Notes: a model not told the origin generated them from the letters alone. Shown: positions 6,079 through 13,755, numbered from the stretch's first letter. The stretch: DNA of 16,451 nt from an uncultured Actinomycetes bacterium (GCA_913061025.1 CAJXUJ010000013.1:1-16451); one strand, 5' to 3'. Made by a program: numbers and translations.

Positions 6079-8055
6079 ATGACTGAGACACCGGGAATGC
6101 TGGACGGCATCCAAAGCCCCCACGATCTGCGGGCGATCCCCGTCGAACGGCTCGACGACCTTGCCGCCGAGATCCGCCGCTTCCTGGTGGCGAAGGTTGC
6201 CGCTACTGGTGGCCACCTGGGGCCGAACTTGGGCGTCGTAGAACTGTCCATCGCCCTGCACCGCGTCTTCCACTCGCCGGACGACGCCATCATCTGGGAC
6301 ACCGGACACCAGGCGTACGTCCACAAGATCCTCACCGGACGCGCCGGAGACTTCGATTCACTTCGACGTGAAGGCGGCCTGTCCGGCTACCCGAGCCGCG
6401 CCGAGAGTCAGCACGACATCGTCGAGAATTCGCACGCCTCCACCGCACTGTCCTACGCAGATGGATTGGCGAAGGCCTGGGAGAGGCGCGGCTTGCTCGG
6501 CTCTCGTCATGTTGTCGCGGTCATTGGAGATGGCGCCCTCACCGGTGGCATGGCCTGGGAAGCACTCAACAACATCGCTGCCTCCGACCGTCCGATGGTC
6601 ATCGTGGTCAACGACAACGAGCGTTCCTATTCGCCGACCATTGGTGGCCTGGCGCATCATCTGGCAACCCTGCGCACCACGCGCGGCTACGAGCGGTTCA
6701 TGAGCTGGGGCAAGGGCGTCCTGCAGAGGACTCCCGTCGTCGGTCGACCCGTCTATGACGCCCTCCATGGCGTCAAGAAGGGTGTCAAGGACGTTGTTGC
6801 ACCGCAGGGAATGTTCGAGGATCTGGGTCTGAAGTACATCGGCCCTGTGGACGGCCACGACGAGCAGGAACTCGAGTTCGCGCTGAGTAGGGCTCGAGAT
6901 TTCAACCACCCGGTGATCGTGCATACGATCACCACGAAGGGACGCGGATACGCACCGGCAGAGAACGACGAGGCCGACCGCTTCCATGGCGTCGGGGTGA
7001 TCGATCCAGACACCGGGCAGCCACTGACCGAATCGGGCCCGACGTGGACCTCGGTATTTGCCGACGAAATGGTCCGGGTGGGCCACGACGACCGTAATGT
7101 GGTGGCGATAACGGCGGCGATGCTCGGCCCCACTGGACTTGAACGATTCGCGGCCAGTTACCCCGAGCGCACCTATGACGTCGGTATTGCCGAACAGCAC
7201 GCGGCGACGAGCGCCGCTGGTCTTGCCTACGGTGGACTGCATCCCGTGGTGGCCGTCTACGCGACGTTCCTCAACCGGGCCTTCGATCAGGTTCTGATGG
7301 ATTGCGCCCTGCACAAGGCCGGGGTGACGTTCGTCTTGGACCGGGCCGGCGTTACCGGGGACGACGGCGCGAGCCACAACGGTATGTGGGACATGGCCAT
7401 GCTGGGAATAGTGCCGGGGCTGCATCTAGCTGCCCCGCGGGACGAGCAAACCCTGCGTCGGGCCCTACGTGAGGCTGTGGAGATCAATGACGCACCCTCG
7501 GTTGTCCGATTCCCCAAGGGTGCCCTAGGCGCGCCCATTGACGCACTACGCACGGACGAGGGCCTCGACGTTCTCACGGAATCGGCCACTGGGAAGGTAG
7601 ACGTACTCATCGTTGCCGTCGGTGCGTTCGCCGGCCTGGGAGTCGAGGTTGCTTCCCGGCTGAACGACCAGGGCATCTCGACGAGAGTGATCGACCCGCG
7701 CTGGGTGCTTCCCGTGCCGGAGGCCATCGTGTCGGCTGTCGGCGAGGCCAGCAGGGTGGTTGTGGTCGAAGACGGGGTTCGGACGGGTGGAATCGGATCG
7801 GCGATCAGCATCGTTTTGCAGGATGCAGGAGTCTTCGCTCCACTGCGAGTGTTCGGAGTTCCTCGCGCTTTCCTTGATCAGGGCAAACGAGCCCAGATAC
7901 TCGACCGGACCGGTCTGACGGACCGCCAGATCTCTCGAGACATCGTGGAATGGGTGGCCTCGGATCCGACCGAGAGTGCCTCCGCACCGGTGGAGTCGGG
8001 CACGCTCAGTTCGGAAGCGACGCAACCCCCGGTGCCAGGAACCGCTGGCCAGTAA
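6079..8055 (+). CDS. dxs: 1-deoxy-D-xylulose-5-phosphate synthase
   Basis: 658-residue thiamine-diphosphate enzyme that condenses pyruvate and glyceraldehyde 3-phosphate to DXP, the first step of the MEP isoprenoid pathway (also feeding thiamine and pyridoxal in many bacteria). H46 (GGHLGPNLG) and H77 (DTGHQAYVHK) are conserved active-site positions. The ThDP/Mg2+ motif begins at GDG 150-152 and ends in NDN 178-180. The catalytic glutamate is E372 in DVGIAEQHA, and DRAGVTGDDGASHNG follows in the pyrimidine domain. The transketolase C-terminal domain covers about 500-628. After EWVASD (about 628) there is a 30-residue Ser/Thr/Pro/Ala-rich tail with no family counterpart that I recall; its last 16 residues are encoded in DNA shared with fadB on the other strand. 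The ATG at 6079 is the only plausible start after the TAGACT box. It is probably transcribed separately from acnA. Confidence 0.97.
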   Translation: MTETPGMLDGIQSPHDLRAIPVERLDDLAAEIRRFLVAKVAATGGHLGPNLGVVELSIALHRVFHSPDDAIIWDTGHQAYVHKILTGRAGDFDSLRREGGLSGYPSRAESQHDIVENSHASTALSYADGLAKAWERRGLLGSRHVVAVIGDGALTGGMAWEALNNIAASDRPMVIVVNDNERSYSPTIGGLAHHLATLRTTRGYERFMSWGKGVLQRTPVVGRPVYDALHGVKKGVKDVVAPQGMFEDLGLKYIGPVDGHDEQELEFALSRARDFNHPVIVHTITTKGRGYAPAENDEADRFHGVGVIDPDTGQPLTESGPTWTSVFADEMVRVGHDDRNVVAITAAMLGPTGLERFAASYPERTYDVGIAEQHAATSAAGLAYGGLHPVVAVYATFLNRAFDQVLMDCALHKAGVTFVLDRAGVTGDDGASHNGMWDMAMLGIVPGLHLAAPRDEQTLRRALREAVEINDAPSVVRFPKGALGAPIDALRTDEGLDVLTESATGKVDVLIVAVGAFAGLGVEVASRLNDQGISTRVIDPRWVLPVPEAIVSAVGEASRVVVVEDGVRTGGIGSAISIVLQDAGVFAPLRVFGVPRAFLDQGKRAQILDRTGLTDRQISRDIVEWVASDPTESASAPVESGTLSSEATQPPVPGTAGQ

Positions 8056-10090
8056 CCGCCTCCGACGTACCGGTTCGGTCGAGGTAGGGAGTCAGGCCAC
8101 CGAGCCAGAAGGGCCATCCGGCGCCCAGGATCATGCACAGGTCGATGTCCTGAGCCTCCGCAACGACACCCTCATCGAGCATCCGGCGAGCCTCATCGGC
8201 GAGTGCGTTCAAGGCGCGTTGACGAATCTCTTCCTCGCTGAGCGCAACATCACCCTGTTGGTAGACCTCCGAGACCCGCGGATCCAACTGCCGCGAGCCA
8301 TCGTTATTCCACTGCCAAATGGCGTCGATACCCGCATCCAGCAGACGCTGCAGGTTGGGGGAGAGGTAGTAGCGGTCGGGGAAGGCAGCGTGCATCGATG
8401 CTGAGACGTGCGCGGCAACTCCCATGCCGACGAGCTGAAGCAACGAGAAAGGGCTCATCGGGAGTCCGAGGGGATTCATCGCCCGATCGGCAACCTCGAA
8501 GTCGGATCCCTCGTCCACCGCACGGGTGATTTCCCCCAGGTAGCGAATCAGGAGACGATTGACCACGAACGCCGGTGCGTCTGCCACCAGGACGCAGGAC
8601 TTCTTCAGTTCTTTACCAACCGCGAAGGCCGTGGCAACGGATGCGTCGTCTGTCTTGTCGGCACGAGCGATTTCCAGCAGCGGCATGACCGCGACCGGAT
8701 TGAAGAAGTGGAAGCCCACCACGCGCTCGGGGTGCGCGAGATCGGCAGCCATGGCGCTCACCGACAGGGACGAGGTATTGGTCGCAAGAACGCAGGTGTC
8801 CCCGACCACCTGCTCGAGGTTGGCGAACACCTGCTTCTTCACATTCAGATCTTCGAACACCGCCTCCAACACGAAGTCGGCATCGGCAAAAGCCGTGAGC
8901 TCGACGCTGCCGGACACCAATCCCTTGAGCCGACTGGCCTTGTCCGACGTGAGTCGACCCTTCGATGCGAGCCCATCAATCTCGGCGTGGACTCGAGCTA
9001 CACCGGCGTCCAGACGCTCTTGATCGAGATCGGTCATGACAACCGGCACCTGCAACCGACGGGCGAATAGCAACGCGAGCTGACTGGCCATCAGTCCGGC
9101 CCCGATGATGCCGACCTTGGCGACCGGTCGAGCCAACTCCTTGTCGGGGACCCCGACGGGCCGCTTTGCTCGCTTTTGCACGAGGTCGAACGAGTAGATC
9201 GAGGCACGCAGGTCATCGCCCATGACCAGGTCAGTGAGCGCCTCGTCCTCGGCGGCGAAACCCTCGTCACGGCTTCGAGTCCGTGCCGCTTGCACCAAGT
9301 CCAATGCGCGATAGGGGGCCGGGGTGGCTCCGTGAATGCGCGCTTCCACACCGGCGCGGTAGCCGTCCACCACCTGATCCCAGGTTTCGGTGTCCACCTC
9401 CGCGCGGGTGACCGGGGAGCGGCCGGAGATGACGTCGTCGGCCCACGCCAGGGACCTCTCCAAGAAGTCCGCCGATTCGAAGACCGCATCAACGATCCCC
9501 AATTCCGCTGCTTGTGCGGGGCGCAACTGCTTGTTCTGGTTCATCGCGTTGTTGACGATGATGTCTAGGGCGCGCTGCGGCCCGATGAGGTGCGGCAGGA
9601 GCCAGGCTCCACCCCACCCGGGGATGAGCCCGAGGAAGACTTCCGGCAAAGACAGTCCGGCGGCGCTCGCATCGAGTGTGCGGTAGTCACAGTGCAGCGC
9701 GAGTTCCATGCCGCCGCCCATCGCCGCGCCATTGACGAACGCGAACGTGGGGATAGACGTTTCCCCGAGCTTTCGAAAGACGTCGTGACCGAGCTTGGCG
9801 AACTGCTCAATGACACTTCGATCGGTCACCAGTCCAATTGCCGAAAGGTCAGCACCCACGGCAAAGATGAACGGTTTTCCGGTCACGCCGATACCGACGA
9901 TGCCTGGCGTGGCAATCGCCTCGTCGATAGCCGCACCAAGTGACCGCAAACCTTGCGGACCGAAGGTTGATGGTCGAGTGTGGTCCCGCCCATTGTCGAT
10001 AGAGATGAGCCCGAATGTCCCGCTCGGGATATCGACGAGACGGAGCTTTGCCTCGGTGATGACCTCGTCGGGGAAAGAAATCTCGCTCAC
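8006..10090 (-). CDS. fadB: Fatty-oxidation multifunctional protein: enoyl-CoA hydratase / 3-hydroxyacyl-CoA dehydrogenase
   Basis: 694-residue fusion catalysing the middle two steps of beta-oxidation. The crotonase domain occupies about 1-200, with the oxyanion-hole segments FAVGADLSAI and NGAAMGGGMEL and both catalytic glutamates, E129 and E150 (LPEVFLGLIPGWGG). The NAD-binding domain starts near 323 with GAGLMASQLA (G330, G332, then A335 where classic members have Gly; actinobacterial FadB proteins commonly have this). The dehydrogenase catalytic histidine is H461 in GFHFFNP, after NTSSLSVSAMA. C-terminal dehydrogenase domains follow. The start is GTG 10090: its bases overlap the fadA stop as GTGA, and GAGGAGG lies 7 nt upstream. 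The conserved C-terminus TGQRFLAPGVASLPN overlaps dxs by 50 bp. It should work as a complex with FadA. Confidence 0.95.
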   Translation of the reverse strand: MSEISFPDEVITEAKLRLVDIPSGTFGLISIDNGRDHTRPSTFGPQGLRSLGAAIDEAIATPGIVGIGVTGKPFIFAVGADLSAIGLVTDRSVIEQFAKLGHDVFRKLGETSIPTFAFVNGAAMGGGMELALHCDYRTLDASAAGLSLPEVFLGLIPGWGGAWLLPHLIGPQRALDIIVNNAMNQNKQLRPAQAAELGIVDAVFESADFLERSLAWADDVISGRSPVTRAEVDTETWDQVVDGYRAGVEARIHGATPAPYRALDLVQAARTRSRDEGFAAEDEALTDLVMGDDLRASIYSFDLVQKRAKRPVGVPDKELARPVAKVGIIGAGLMASQLALLFARRLQVPVVMTDLDQERLDAGVARVHAEIDGLASKGRLTSDKASRLKGLVSGSVELTAFADADFVLEAVFEDLNVKKQVFANLEQVVGDTCVLATNTSSLSVSAMAADLAHPERVVGFHFFNPVAVMPLLEIARADKTDDASVATAFAVGKELKKSCVLVADAPAFVVNRLLIRYLGEITRAVDEGSDFEVADRAMNPLGLPMSPFSLLQLVGMGVAAHVSASMHAAFPDRYYLSPNLQRLLDAGIDAIWQWNNDGSRQLDPRVSEVYQQGDVALSEEEIRQRALNALADEARRMLDEGVVAEAQDIDLCMILGAGWPFWLGGLTPYLDRTGTSEAVTGQRFLAPGVASLPN

Positions 10091-11277
10091 TTGCCGGCCT
10101 CCTCAATGCGCTCCCAGATAACCGTTCCACCCATGCCCAGGCCGATGCACATGGTCGTGATGCCGTAGCGGGCGTCGGGGTTCATCTCGAAATCTCGGGC
10201 GAGGTTCGTCATGAGCCGAATGCCGCTGGAGGCCAGAGGGTGGCCGACGGCAATGGCGCCGCCCAGGGGGTTCACGCGAGGATCGTCGTCGGCGATTCCG
10301 AAGTGGTCGAGAAATGCCAAGACCTGGACGGCGAATGCCTCGTTGATCTCGAACAGGTCGATGTCGTCGATCGAAAGCCCCGCCTTGTCGAGGGCCTTGG
10401 CGGTGCTGGGCACCGGCCCCACGCCCATCACTTCCGGCTCGACACCGGCGAAGGCGAAGCCAACCATGCGCATCTTGGCGTTCAAACCCAGTTCCCGAGC
10501 CATTGCCTCGGAGGCGAGGATCGCGCCGGTGGCCCCATCGGTCAGGGCCGAGGCGTTACCCGCGGTGACGCGCCCGTGCGGCCGGAAAGGCGTCTTCAAG
10601 CCGGCGAGGCCTTCCATGGACGTGCCCGGTCGAGGACCCTCGTCGGCCGTGACGAAGCCCCAGCCGTTCTCGGCATCACGGGCGGCCACGGGCACCAGGT
10701 CCGGTTGGATCACACCGTTCGCATAGGCCTTCGCGGTCTTTTCCTGGCTGGCAACCGCATAGGCGTCTGCACGTTCCTTGGTGAGGTGGGGGAACCGGTC
10801 GTGGAGATTCTCGGCTGTCTTGCCCATCAGCAAGGCTTCTGGGTCGACGAGCTTCTCGGCGAGGTACCGAGGGTTGGGGTCGATACCTTCGCCCATGGGG
10901 TGTCGAGTCATATGTTCGACCCCACCGGCGATGGCGACGTCGTAGGCGCCGGCCATGATGGCGCCGGACAGCGTGGTCACCGCGGTCATGGCACCCGCGC
11001 ACCAACGATCGATGGAGTACCCCGGCACCGTGCTCGGCAATCCGGAGAGCAGCGCCACCGATCGGCCGATGTTCATACCCTGGTCGCCCGTTTGGGTGGC
11101 TGCGGCGATGGCGACATCGTCGATCCGCTCGGCAGGAAGGGACGGGTTGCGACGTAGGAGCTCGCGGATCACCTTCACCATGAGGTCGTCCGCGCGGGTA
11201 TGGGCATAAAGGCTGCCCGCTCGTGCGAACGGTGTGCGTGCGCCATCAACGAAGACGACCGGCTGGATGCTGTTCAT
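10087..11277 (-). CDS. fadA: Acetyl-CoA acyltransferase (3-ketoacyl-CoA thiolase)
   Basis: 396-residue thiolase that cleaves 3-ketoacyl-CoA with CoA to acetyl-CoA and a shortened acyl-CoA, the last beta-oxidation step. All catalytic residues are present: nucleophile C93 in DRWCAGAMTAV, NEAF (312-315), H346 in GHPLASSGIR, and C377 in TMCIGLGMGG. Length and layout are those of a degradative thiolase. The ATG at 11277 is preferred to the longer open frame (to 11385) because GAGGGAG lies 5 nt before it and MNSIQPVVFVDGARTPF is the normal thiolase start. It overlaps fadB by 4 nt (GTGA), so the two subunits are translationally coupled. A palindrome at 11341-11356, just after the RNase D stop, is a likely operator. 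The adjacent fadB makes a beta-oxidation role much more likely than a biosynthetic one. Confidence 0.95.
   Translation of the reverse strand: MNSIQPVVFVDGARTPFARAGSLYAHTRADDLMVKVIRELLRRNPSLPAERIDDVAIAAATQTGDQGMNIGRSVALLSGLPSTVPGYSIDRWCAGAMTAVTTLSGAIMAGAYDVAIAGGVEHMTRHPMGEGIDPNPRYLAEKLVDPEALLMGKTAENLHDRFPHLTKERADAYAVASQEKTAKAYANGVIQPDLVPVAARDAENGWGFVTADEGPRPGTSMEGLAGLKTPFRPHGRVTAGNASALTDGATGAILASEAMARELGLNAKMRMVGFAFAGVEPEVMGVGPVPSTAKALDKAGLSIDDIDLFEINEAFAVQVLAFLDHFGIADDDPRVNPLGGAIAVGHPLASSGIRLMTNLARDFEMNPDARYGITTMCIGLGMGGTVIWERIEEAGK
10098..10104 (-). promoter_or_regulatory. Ribosome binding site of fadB inside the fadA 3' end
   Basis: GAGGAGG on the minus strand lies 7 nt before the fadB GTG at 10090, supporting that start and independent re-initiation in addition to the GTGA overlap. 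Confidence 0.75.
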
Positions 11278-11282
11278 GGGGA

Positions 11283-11289
11283 CTCCCTC
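11283..11289 (-). promoter_or_regulatory. Ribosome binding site deciding the fadA start
   Basis: GAGGGAG on the minus strand lies 5 nt before the ATG at 11277 and selects it over upstream in-frame starts. Confidence 0.7.
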
Positions 11290-11338
11290 GGTGATGCCGA
11301 TTCGCTGCCGGAACTGAGCCGTGGGGCTCGTGCCGCCG

Positions 11339-11356
11339 ATGTTACTCGCTAGTAAC
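11339..11356 (-). promoter_or_regulatory. fadAB promoter and palindromic candidate operator
   Basis: GTTACT-CGCT-AGTAAC at 11341-11356 is an inverted repeat with 6-bp arms, and one of the two central pairs also matches. It lies between the RNase D stop (11357) and fadA. On the minus strand, TAACAT (11344-11339) fits a -10 box and overlaps the repeat; it would give a leader of about 55 nt. The size and symmetry suit a TetR-type repressor, which often controls fatty-acid degradation genes in actinobacteria. No regulator gene lies nearby. Confidence 0.5.
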
Positions 11357-12604
11357 TTAAGATTCCATACCGGCGCGAAGGGCATTCACGAGGAACGGGG
11401 TACACAGGTCGACCTGCCACTCCCGGGCACCGCCCGCCGCTAGGTAGCGACGGACACCGGCCTCGTCAGCATCCGAGGGCGGATCCCAGCACAGTCGGCG
11501 CATGAGGTCCGGCGCAAGCAGCAATTCGGGAGCCATGGACAGTTCCTCGGACAGCGCGGTGACCGCCTCACGTGCGATCGCAAGTCGATTCGCCGCAACG
11601 GGATCCTTGTCGGCCCACGATCGCGGGGGAGGAGGTCCTTCGGAGCGAGCTGCACGCTGTGGCAGGTCGGCCTTCGGCAGACTCCGCGCGCGCTCGATCG
11701 CCTCCCACCAGGATCGACGGTACTTCCCTGCGCCCCTACCGTGGAAGCCGTCGGCCTCCATGAGTTCGCGCACCGACGTTGGATCGGCGAGCACCGCCGC
11801 GACGATCGCCGAGTCGGGGATCAATCGACCAGGCGCGGTGTCGGTTCGCTCGGCGAGATCATCGCGCGCCAGCCAGAGTTCCCGGGCGACCGCCCACTGA
11901 CGCGGGCTCGTCAACTTGTGCATCCCCGATAGCCGGCGCCACGGCTCGGGGCCCCTGTCGCGGGGCTGAAAGCCGAGCAGGTGTTCAAATTCCTGCTGAG
12001 CGATGTTCCAGCGATCAGCCGCGATGAGCTCTCGATGAAGCACGTCGCGAAGTTCGACTAGCGGCTCGACGTCAAGCGCGGCGTACGTCAACTGCGCCGG
12101 CGACAGAGGTCGAGTGGACCAGTCCGTCGCTCCCTGCCCCTTGTGCAGCGTCAAACCGAGTTCGCTCCCGACGAGGGCAGCAAGACTCACCCGGTCTCGG
12201 CCGAGTATCCGGCCGGCGACCTCGGTGTCGAAGAGCCGCCGCGGTCGCATACCAACTTCCGCAAGACAGGGAAGGTCTTGGGTCGCGGCATGCAAGATCC
12301 ACTCCGCGTCGCCGATCGCGGCGTCGAGGATCTTCAGGTCCGGCAGGGGAACCGGATCGATCAGAGCGATGCCGGCGCCTTCGCGTCTTACCTGAACCAA
12401 GTAAGCGCGCATCGAGTAGCGATAGCCACTCGCCCGCTCGGCGTCCAAGGCAACCGGACCGGTACCCGCCGCGAGCGCCGCGGCGTATTCCCGGAGATCC
12501 TCAATCGTGTCTATGACGGGTGGGTCACCATCGCGCAGCTGGAGTTCGGGGAGATCATCTGCACTCGAGTCTGACTCTCTGCTTCGGGAGTTCTCGCGAG
12601 TCAC
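11357..12604 (-). CDS. rnd: Ribonuclease D family 3'-5' exoribonuclease with C-terminal HRDC regions
   Basis: 415-residue DEDDy exonuclease that trims 3' ends of structured RNAs such as tRNA precursors. Exo I is D54/E56 (VALDAER), Exo II includes D110 (ATQDLPCLAEVG) and the following FDTE around D126, and Exo III is Y174/D178 (LTYAALDVE); all metal-binding residues are present. An HRDC-like region follows at about 210-285 (EPWRRLSGMHKL...AVARELWLARDDLA), and a second helical repeat (ANRLAIAREAVTALSEEL) lies near the C-terminus. The frame stays open to 12904 through DUF3000, but GTG 12604 overlaps the DUF3000 stop as GTGA and gives the expected short acidic N-terminal lead, so it is chosen. 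No Shine-Dalgarno sequence is visible, consistent with coupling. The RNase D-DUF3000 pairing is known from Mycobacterium and Streptomyces. Confidence 0.92.
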   Translation of the reverse strand: MTRENSRSRESDSSADDLPELQLRDGDPPVIDTIEDLREYAAALAAGTGPVALDAERASGYRYSMRAYLVQVRREGAGIALIDPVPLPDLKILDAAIGDAEWILHAATQDLPCLAEVGMRPRRLFDTEVAGRILGRDRVSLAALVGSELGLTLHKGQGATDWSTRPLSPAQLTYAALDVEPLVELRDVLHRELIAADRWNIAQQEFEHLLGFQPRDRGPEPWRRLSGMHKLTSPRQWAVARELWLARDDLAERTDTAPGRLIPDSAIVAAVLADPTSVRELMEADGFHGRGAGKYRRSWWEAIERARSLPKADLPQRAARSEGPPPPRSWADKDPVAANRLAIAREAVTALSEELSMAPELLLAPDLMRRLCWDPPSDADEAGVRRYLAAGGAREWQVDLCTPFLVNALRAGMES

Positions 12605-13230
12605 GACTGATGGGTCCGGTAACCGGCCAGCGTCGATACTCCCGGTGGCACCGGCGGGAGCCCGGCGAGCTTGGCGAGGATGTCGATCCACACGCGCATG
12701 TGCTCGGTGAGGGCCCCGACGATCTCTTGCGTATGTGTCTCGGACGACGAGTCGGCAATGGGAGTCCACGATGCCCGTATCTCGACGAGTCCATCGCCCG
12801 GTCTCTCCGCCATGGTCCCAAAGGACGTACCCGACGAGATCGTGACTGTCCCACCGAGTTGTGCGATGGGACGATCGTCGAGCGCCTCGGTCACCCAACT
12901 CCACGCCACCTCGTGGACCAACGGATCACTCAAGAGTTCCGGCTCAACATCGCACCGCGCGAAGATGACGATGCGGTAACTGCCTTCCCATTCATCGACG
13001 CCGTCGGGATCATGCAGGATCACGAAGCGCCCGGTCGCGGAATCGCTGAGTGACCCCACGGCGTGCGATCCCGAACCCTCGATTGCTTCGGCGGTCAACG
13101 TGAAGGATCGGGGCGCGAGGCGCTGAGGTGAGGGGGCCTGCTCCACCCGGAATTCGGGGCGAACCGGCGCTTCTAGAAGTGCTTCGGTCGCAACGTCGAA
13201 GATCTCGTGAGCCTCGGGCACGCTACGCAC
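12601..13230 (-). CDS. DUF3000 family protein
   Basis: 209-residue soluble protein of an actinobacterial family of unknown function. Recognisable traits are the beginning PEAHEIFDVATEALLEAPVRPEF, the central GRFVILHDPDGVDEWEG, and the C-terminal segment HMRVWIDILAKLAGLPPVPPGV. No signal peptide or membrane helix is seen. GTG 13230 is preferred because a TAGCCT -10 box lies 6 nt upstream (leaderless); a second GTG three codons later (13221) is possible. It overlaps RNase D by 4 nt (GTGA), so the two are translationally coupled, and the conserved pairing suggests a related job in RNA metabolism, which is inference only. In Streptomyces and Mycobacterium haem-synthesis genes lie next to this gene; none are seen here. 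Confidence 0.85.
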   Translation of the reverse strand: MRSVPEAHEIFDVATEALLEAPVRPEFRVEQAPSPQRLAPRSFTLTAEAIEGSGSHAVGSLSDSATGRFVILHDPDGVDEWEGSYRIVIFARCDVEPELLSDPLVHEVAWSWVTEALDDRPIAQLGGTVTISSGTSFGTMAERPGDGLVEIRASWTPIADSSSETHTQEIVGALTEHMRVWIDILAKLAGLPPVPPGVSTLAGYRTHQS

Positions 13231-13236
13231 GTCTGC

Positions 13237-13242
13237 AGGCTA
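13237..13242 (-). promoter_or_regulatory. -10 box of the leaderless DUF3000-RNase D promoter
   Basis: TAGCCT on the minus strand, then exactly 6 nt, then GTG 13230. A 6-bp hairpin (TACGGC, 5-nt loop, GCCGTA; 13241-13257) touches the box and lies in the 54-bp gap after msrB; it has no T-run on the minus strand, so it is doubtful as an msrB terminator. Confidence 0.5.
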
Positions 13243-13284
13243 CGGCGATTGGCCGTATCTTCCTTGCGCCCACGCCGGAGCGGA

Positions 13285-13743
13285 TCACTCAGGCGGGTCA
13301 GGCTCCAAGGTGACCGAAATGGAGTTGATGCAATAGCGGAGGTCTGTGGGGGTGGGGTACCCCTCGCCCTCGAATACGTGCCCGAGATGTCCACCGCAAC
13401 GAGAGCATCGCACTTCCGTGCGGACGTATCCCAACGAGGAGTCCTCCAGATAGGTGACCGAGTCCTGCGCCAGTGGCGAGAAGAAACTGGGCCAGCCGCA
13501 GTGGGAATCGAACTTAGCGTCGCTGCGGAAGAGTTCGGCACCACAGGCCCGGCAGCGATATACGCCGGGGGTTTTCGTATCGGTGTACTCCCCGACGAAA
13601 GCCGGCTCGGTTCCACCTTGGCGCAGAACGTAGTACGCCCCGGAGCCGAGTTCGTCTTTCCACTGCTCCTCGGATTTGACCACCTCGTAGGCGGTGCCGT
13701 CCGGCCGCGTGGGCCCGTCTTGTTCTGGAGTCGAATGCGCCAT
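13285..13743 (-). CDS. msrB: Peptide-methionine (R)-S-oxide reductase
   Basis: 152-residue enzyme that reduces methionine-R-sulfoxide in oxidised proteins in the cytoplasm. The catalytic cysteine is C138 in RYCINSISV. C64/C67 (CRAC) and C113/C116 (CSRC) form the structural zinc site. HCGWPSFF (81-88), with C82, RTEVRCSRCGGHLGHVF and DGPTPTDLRYC-like blocks are classical MsrB. Length is normal for a free-standing MsrB without an MsrA domain. ATG 13743 is chosen because MAHSTPEQDGP leads into the domain and a TAGCAT -10 box sits 6 nt upstream. It lies 9 nt behind the sensor gene on the same strand and could be transcribed with it or from its own promoter. Confidence 0.96.
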   Translation of the reverse strand: MAHSTPEQDGPTRPDGTAYEVVKSEEQWKDELGSGAYYVLRQGGTEPAFVGEYTDTKTPGVYRCRACGAELFRSDAKFDSHCGWPSFFSPLAQDSVTYLEDSSLGYVRTEVRCSRCGGHLGHVFEGEGYPTPTDLRYCINSISVTLEPDPPE

Positions 13744-13749
13744 GGCCCG

Positions 13750-13755
13750 ATGCTA
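13750..13755 (-). promoter_or_regulatory. -10 box of the leaderless msrB promoter, containing the sensor stop codon
   Basis: TAGCAT on the minus strand is followed by exactly 6 nt and the msrB ATG at 13743. Its first three bases (13755-13753) are the TAG stop of the upstream sensor gene. No Shine-Dalgarno sequence precedes msrB. Confidence 0.5.

Noticed and set aside
5368..6324. Minus-strand open frame (318 codons) across the acnA-dxs junction
   Set aside because: Covers conserved coding sequence of two well-supported genes; no protein-like features.
6358..7425. Long open frame (355 codons) on the minus strand opposite dxs
   Set aside because: Shadow of dxs; no domain, no ribosome site, His/Arg-rich composition typical of antisense frames.
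8408..9070. Plus-strand open frame (220 codons) opposite fadB
   Set aside because: Antisense shadow of the dehydrogenase domain; Arg/His/Gly-rich with no domain character.
11278..11385. Longer N-terminus for FadA starting at 11385
   Set aside because: It would overlap the RNase D 3' end and the operator; a good ribosome site and the normal thiolase N-terminus favour the ATG at 11277.
12605..12904. 100-residue N-terminal extension of RNase D
   Set aside because: The extension is Arg/His-rich and lies entirely within the DUF3000 coding region in another frame; GTG 12604 with the GTGA overlap is far more plausible.
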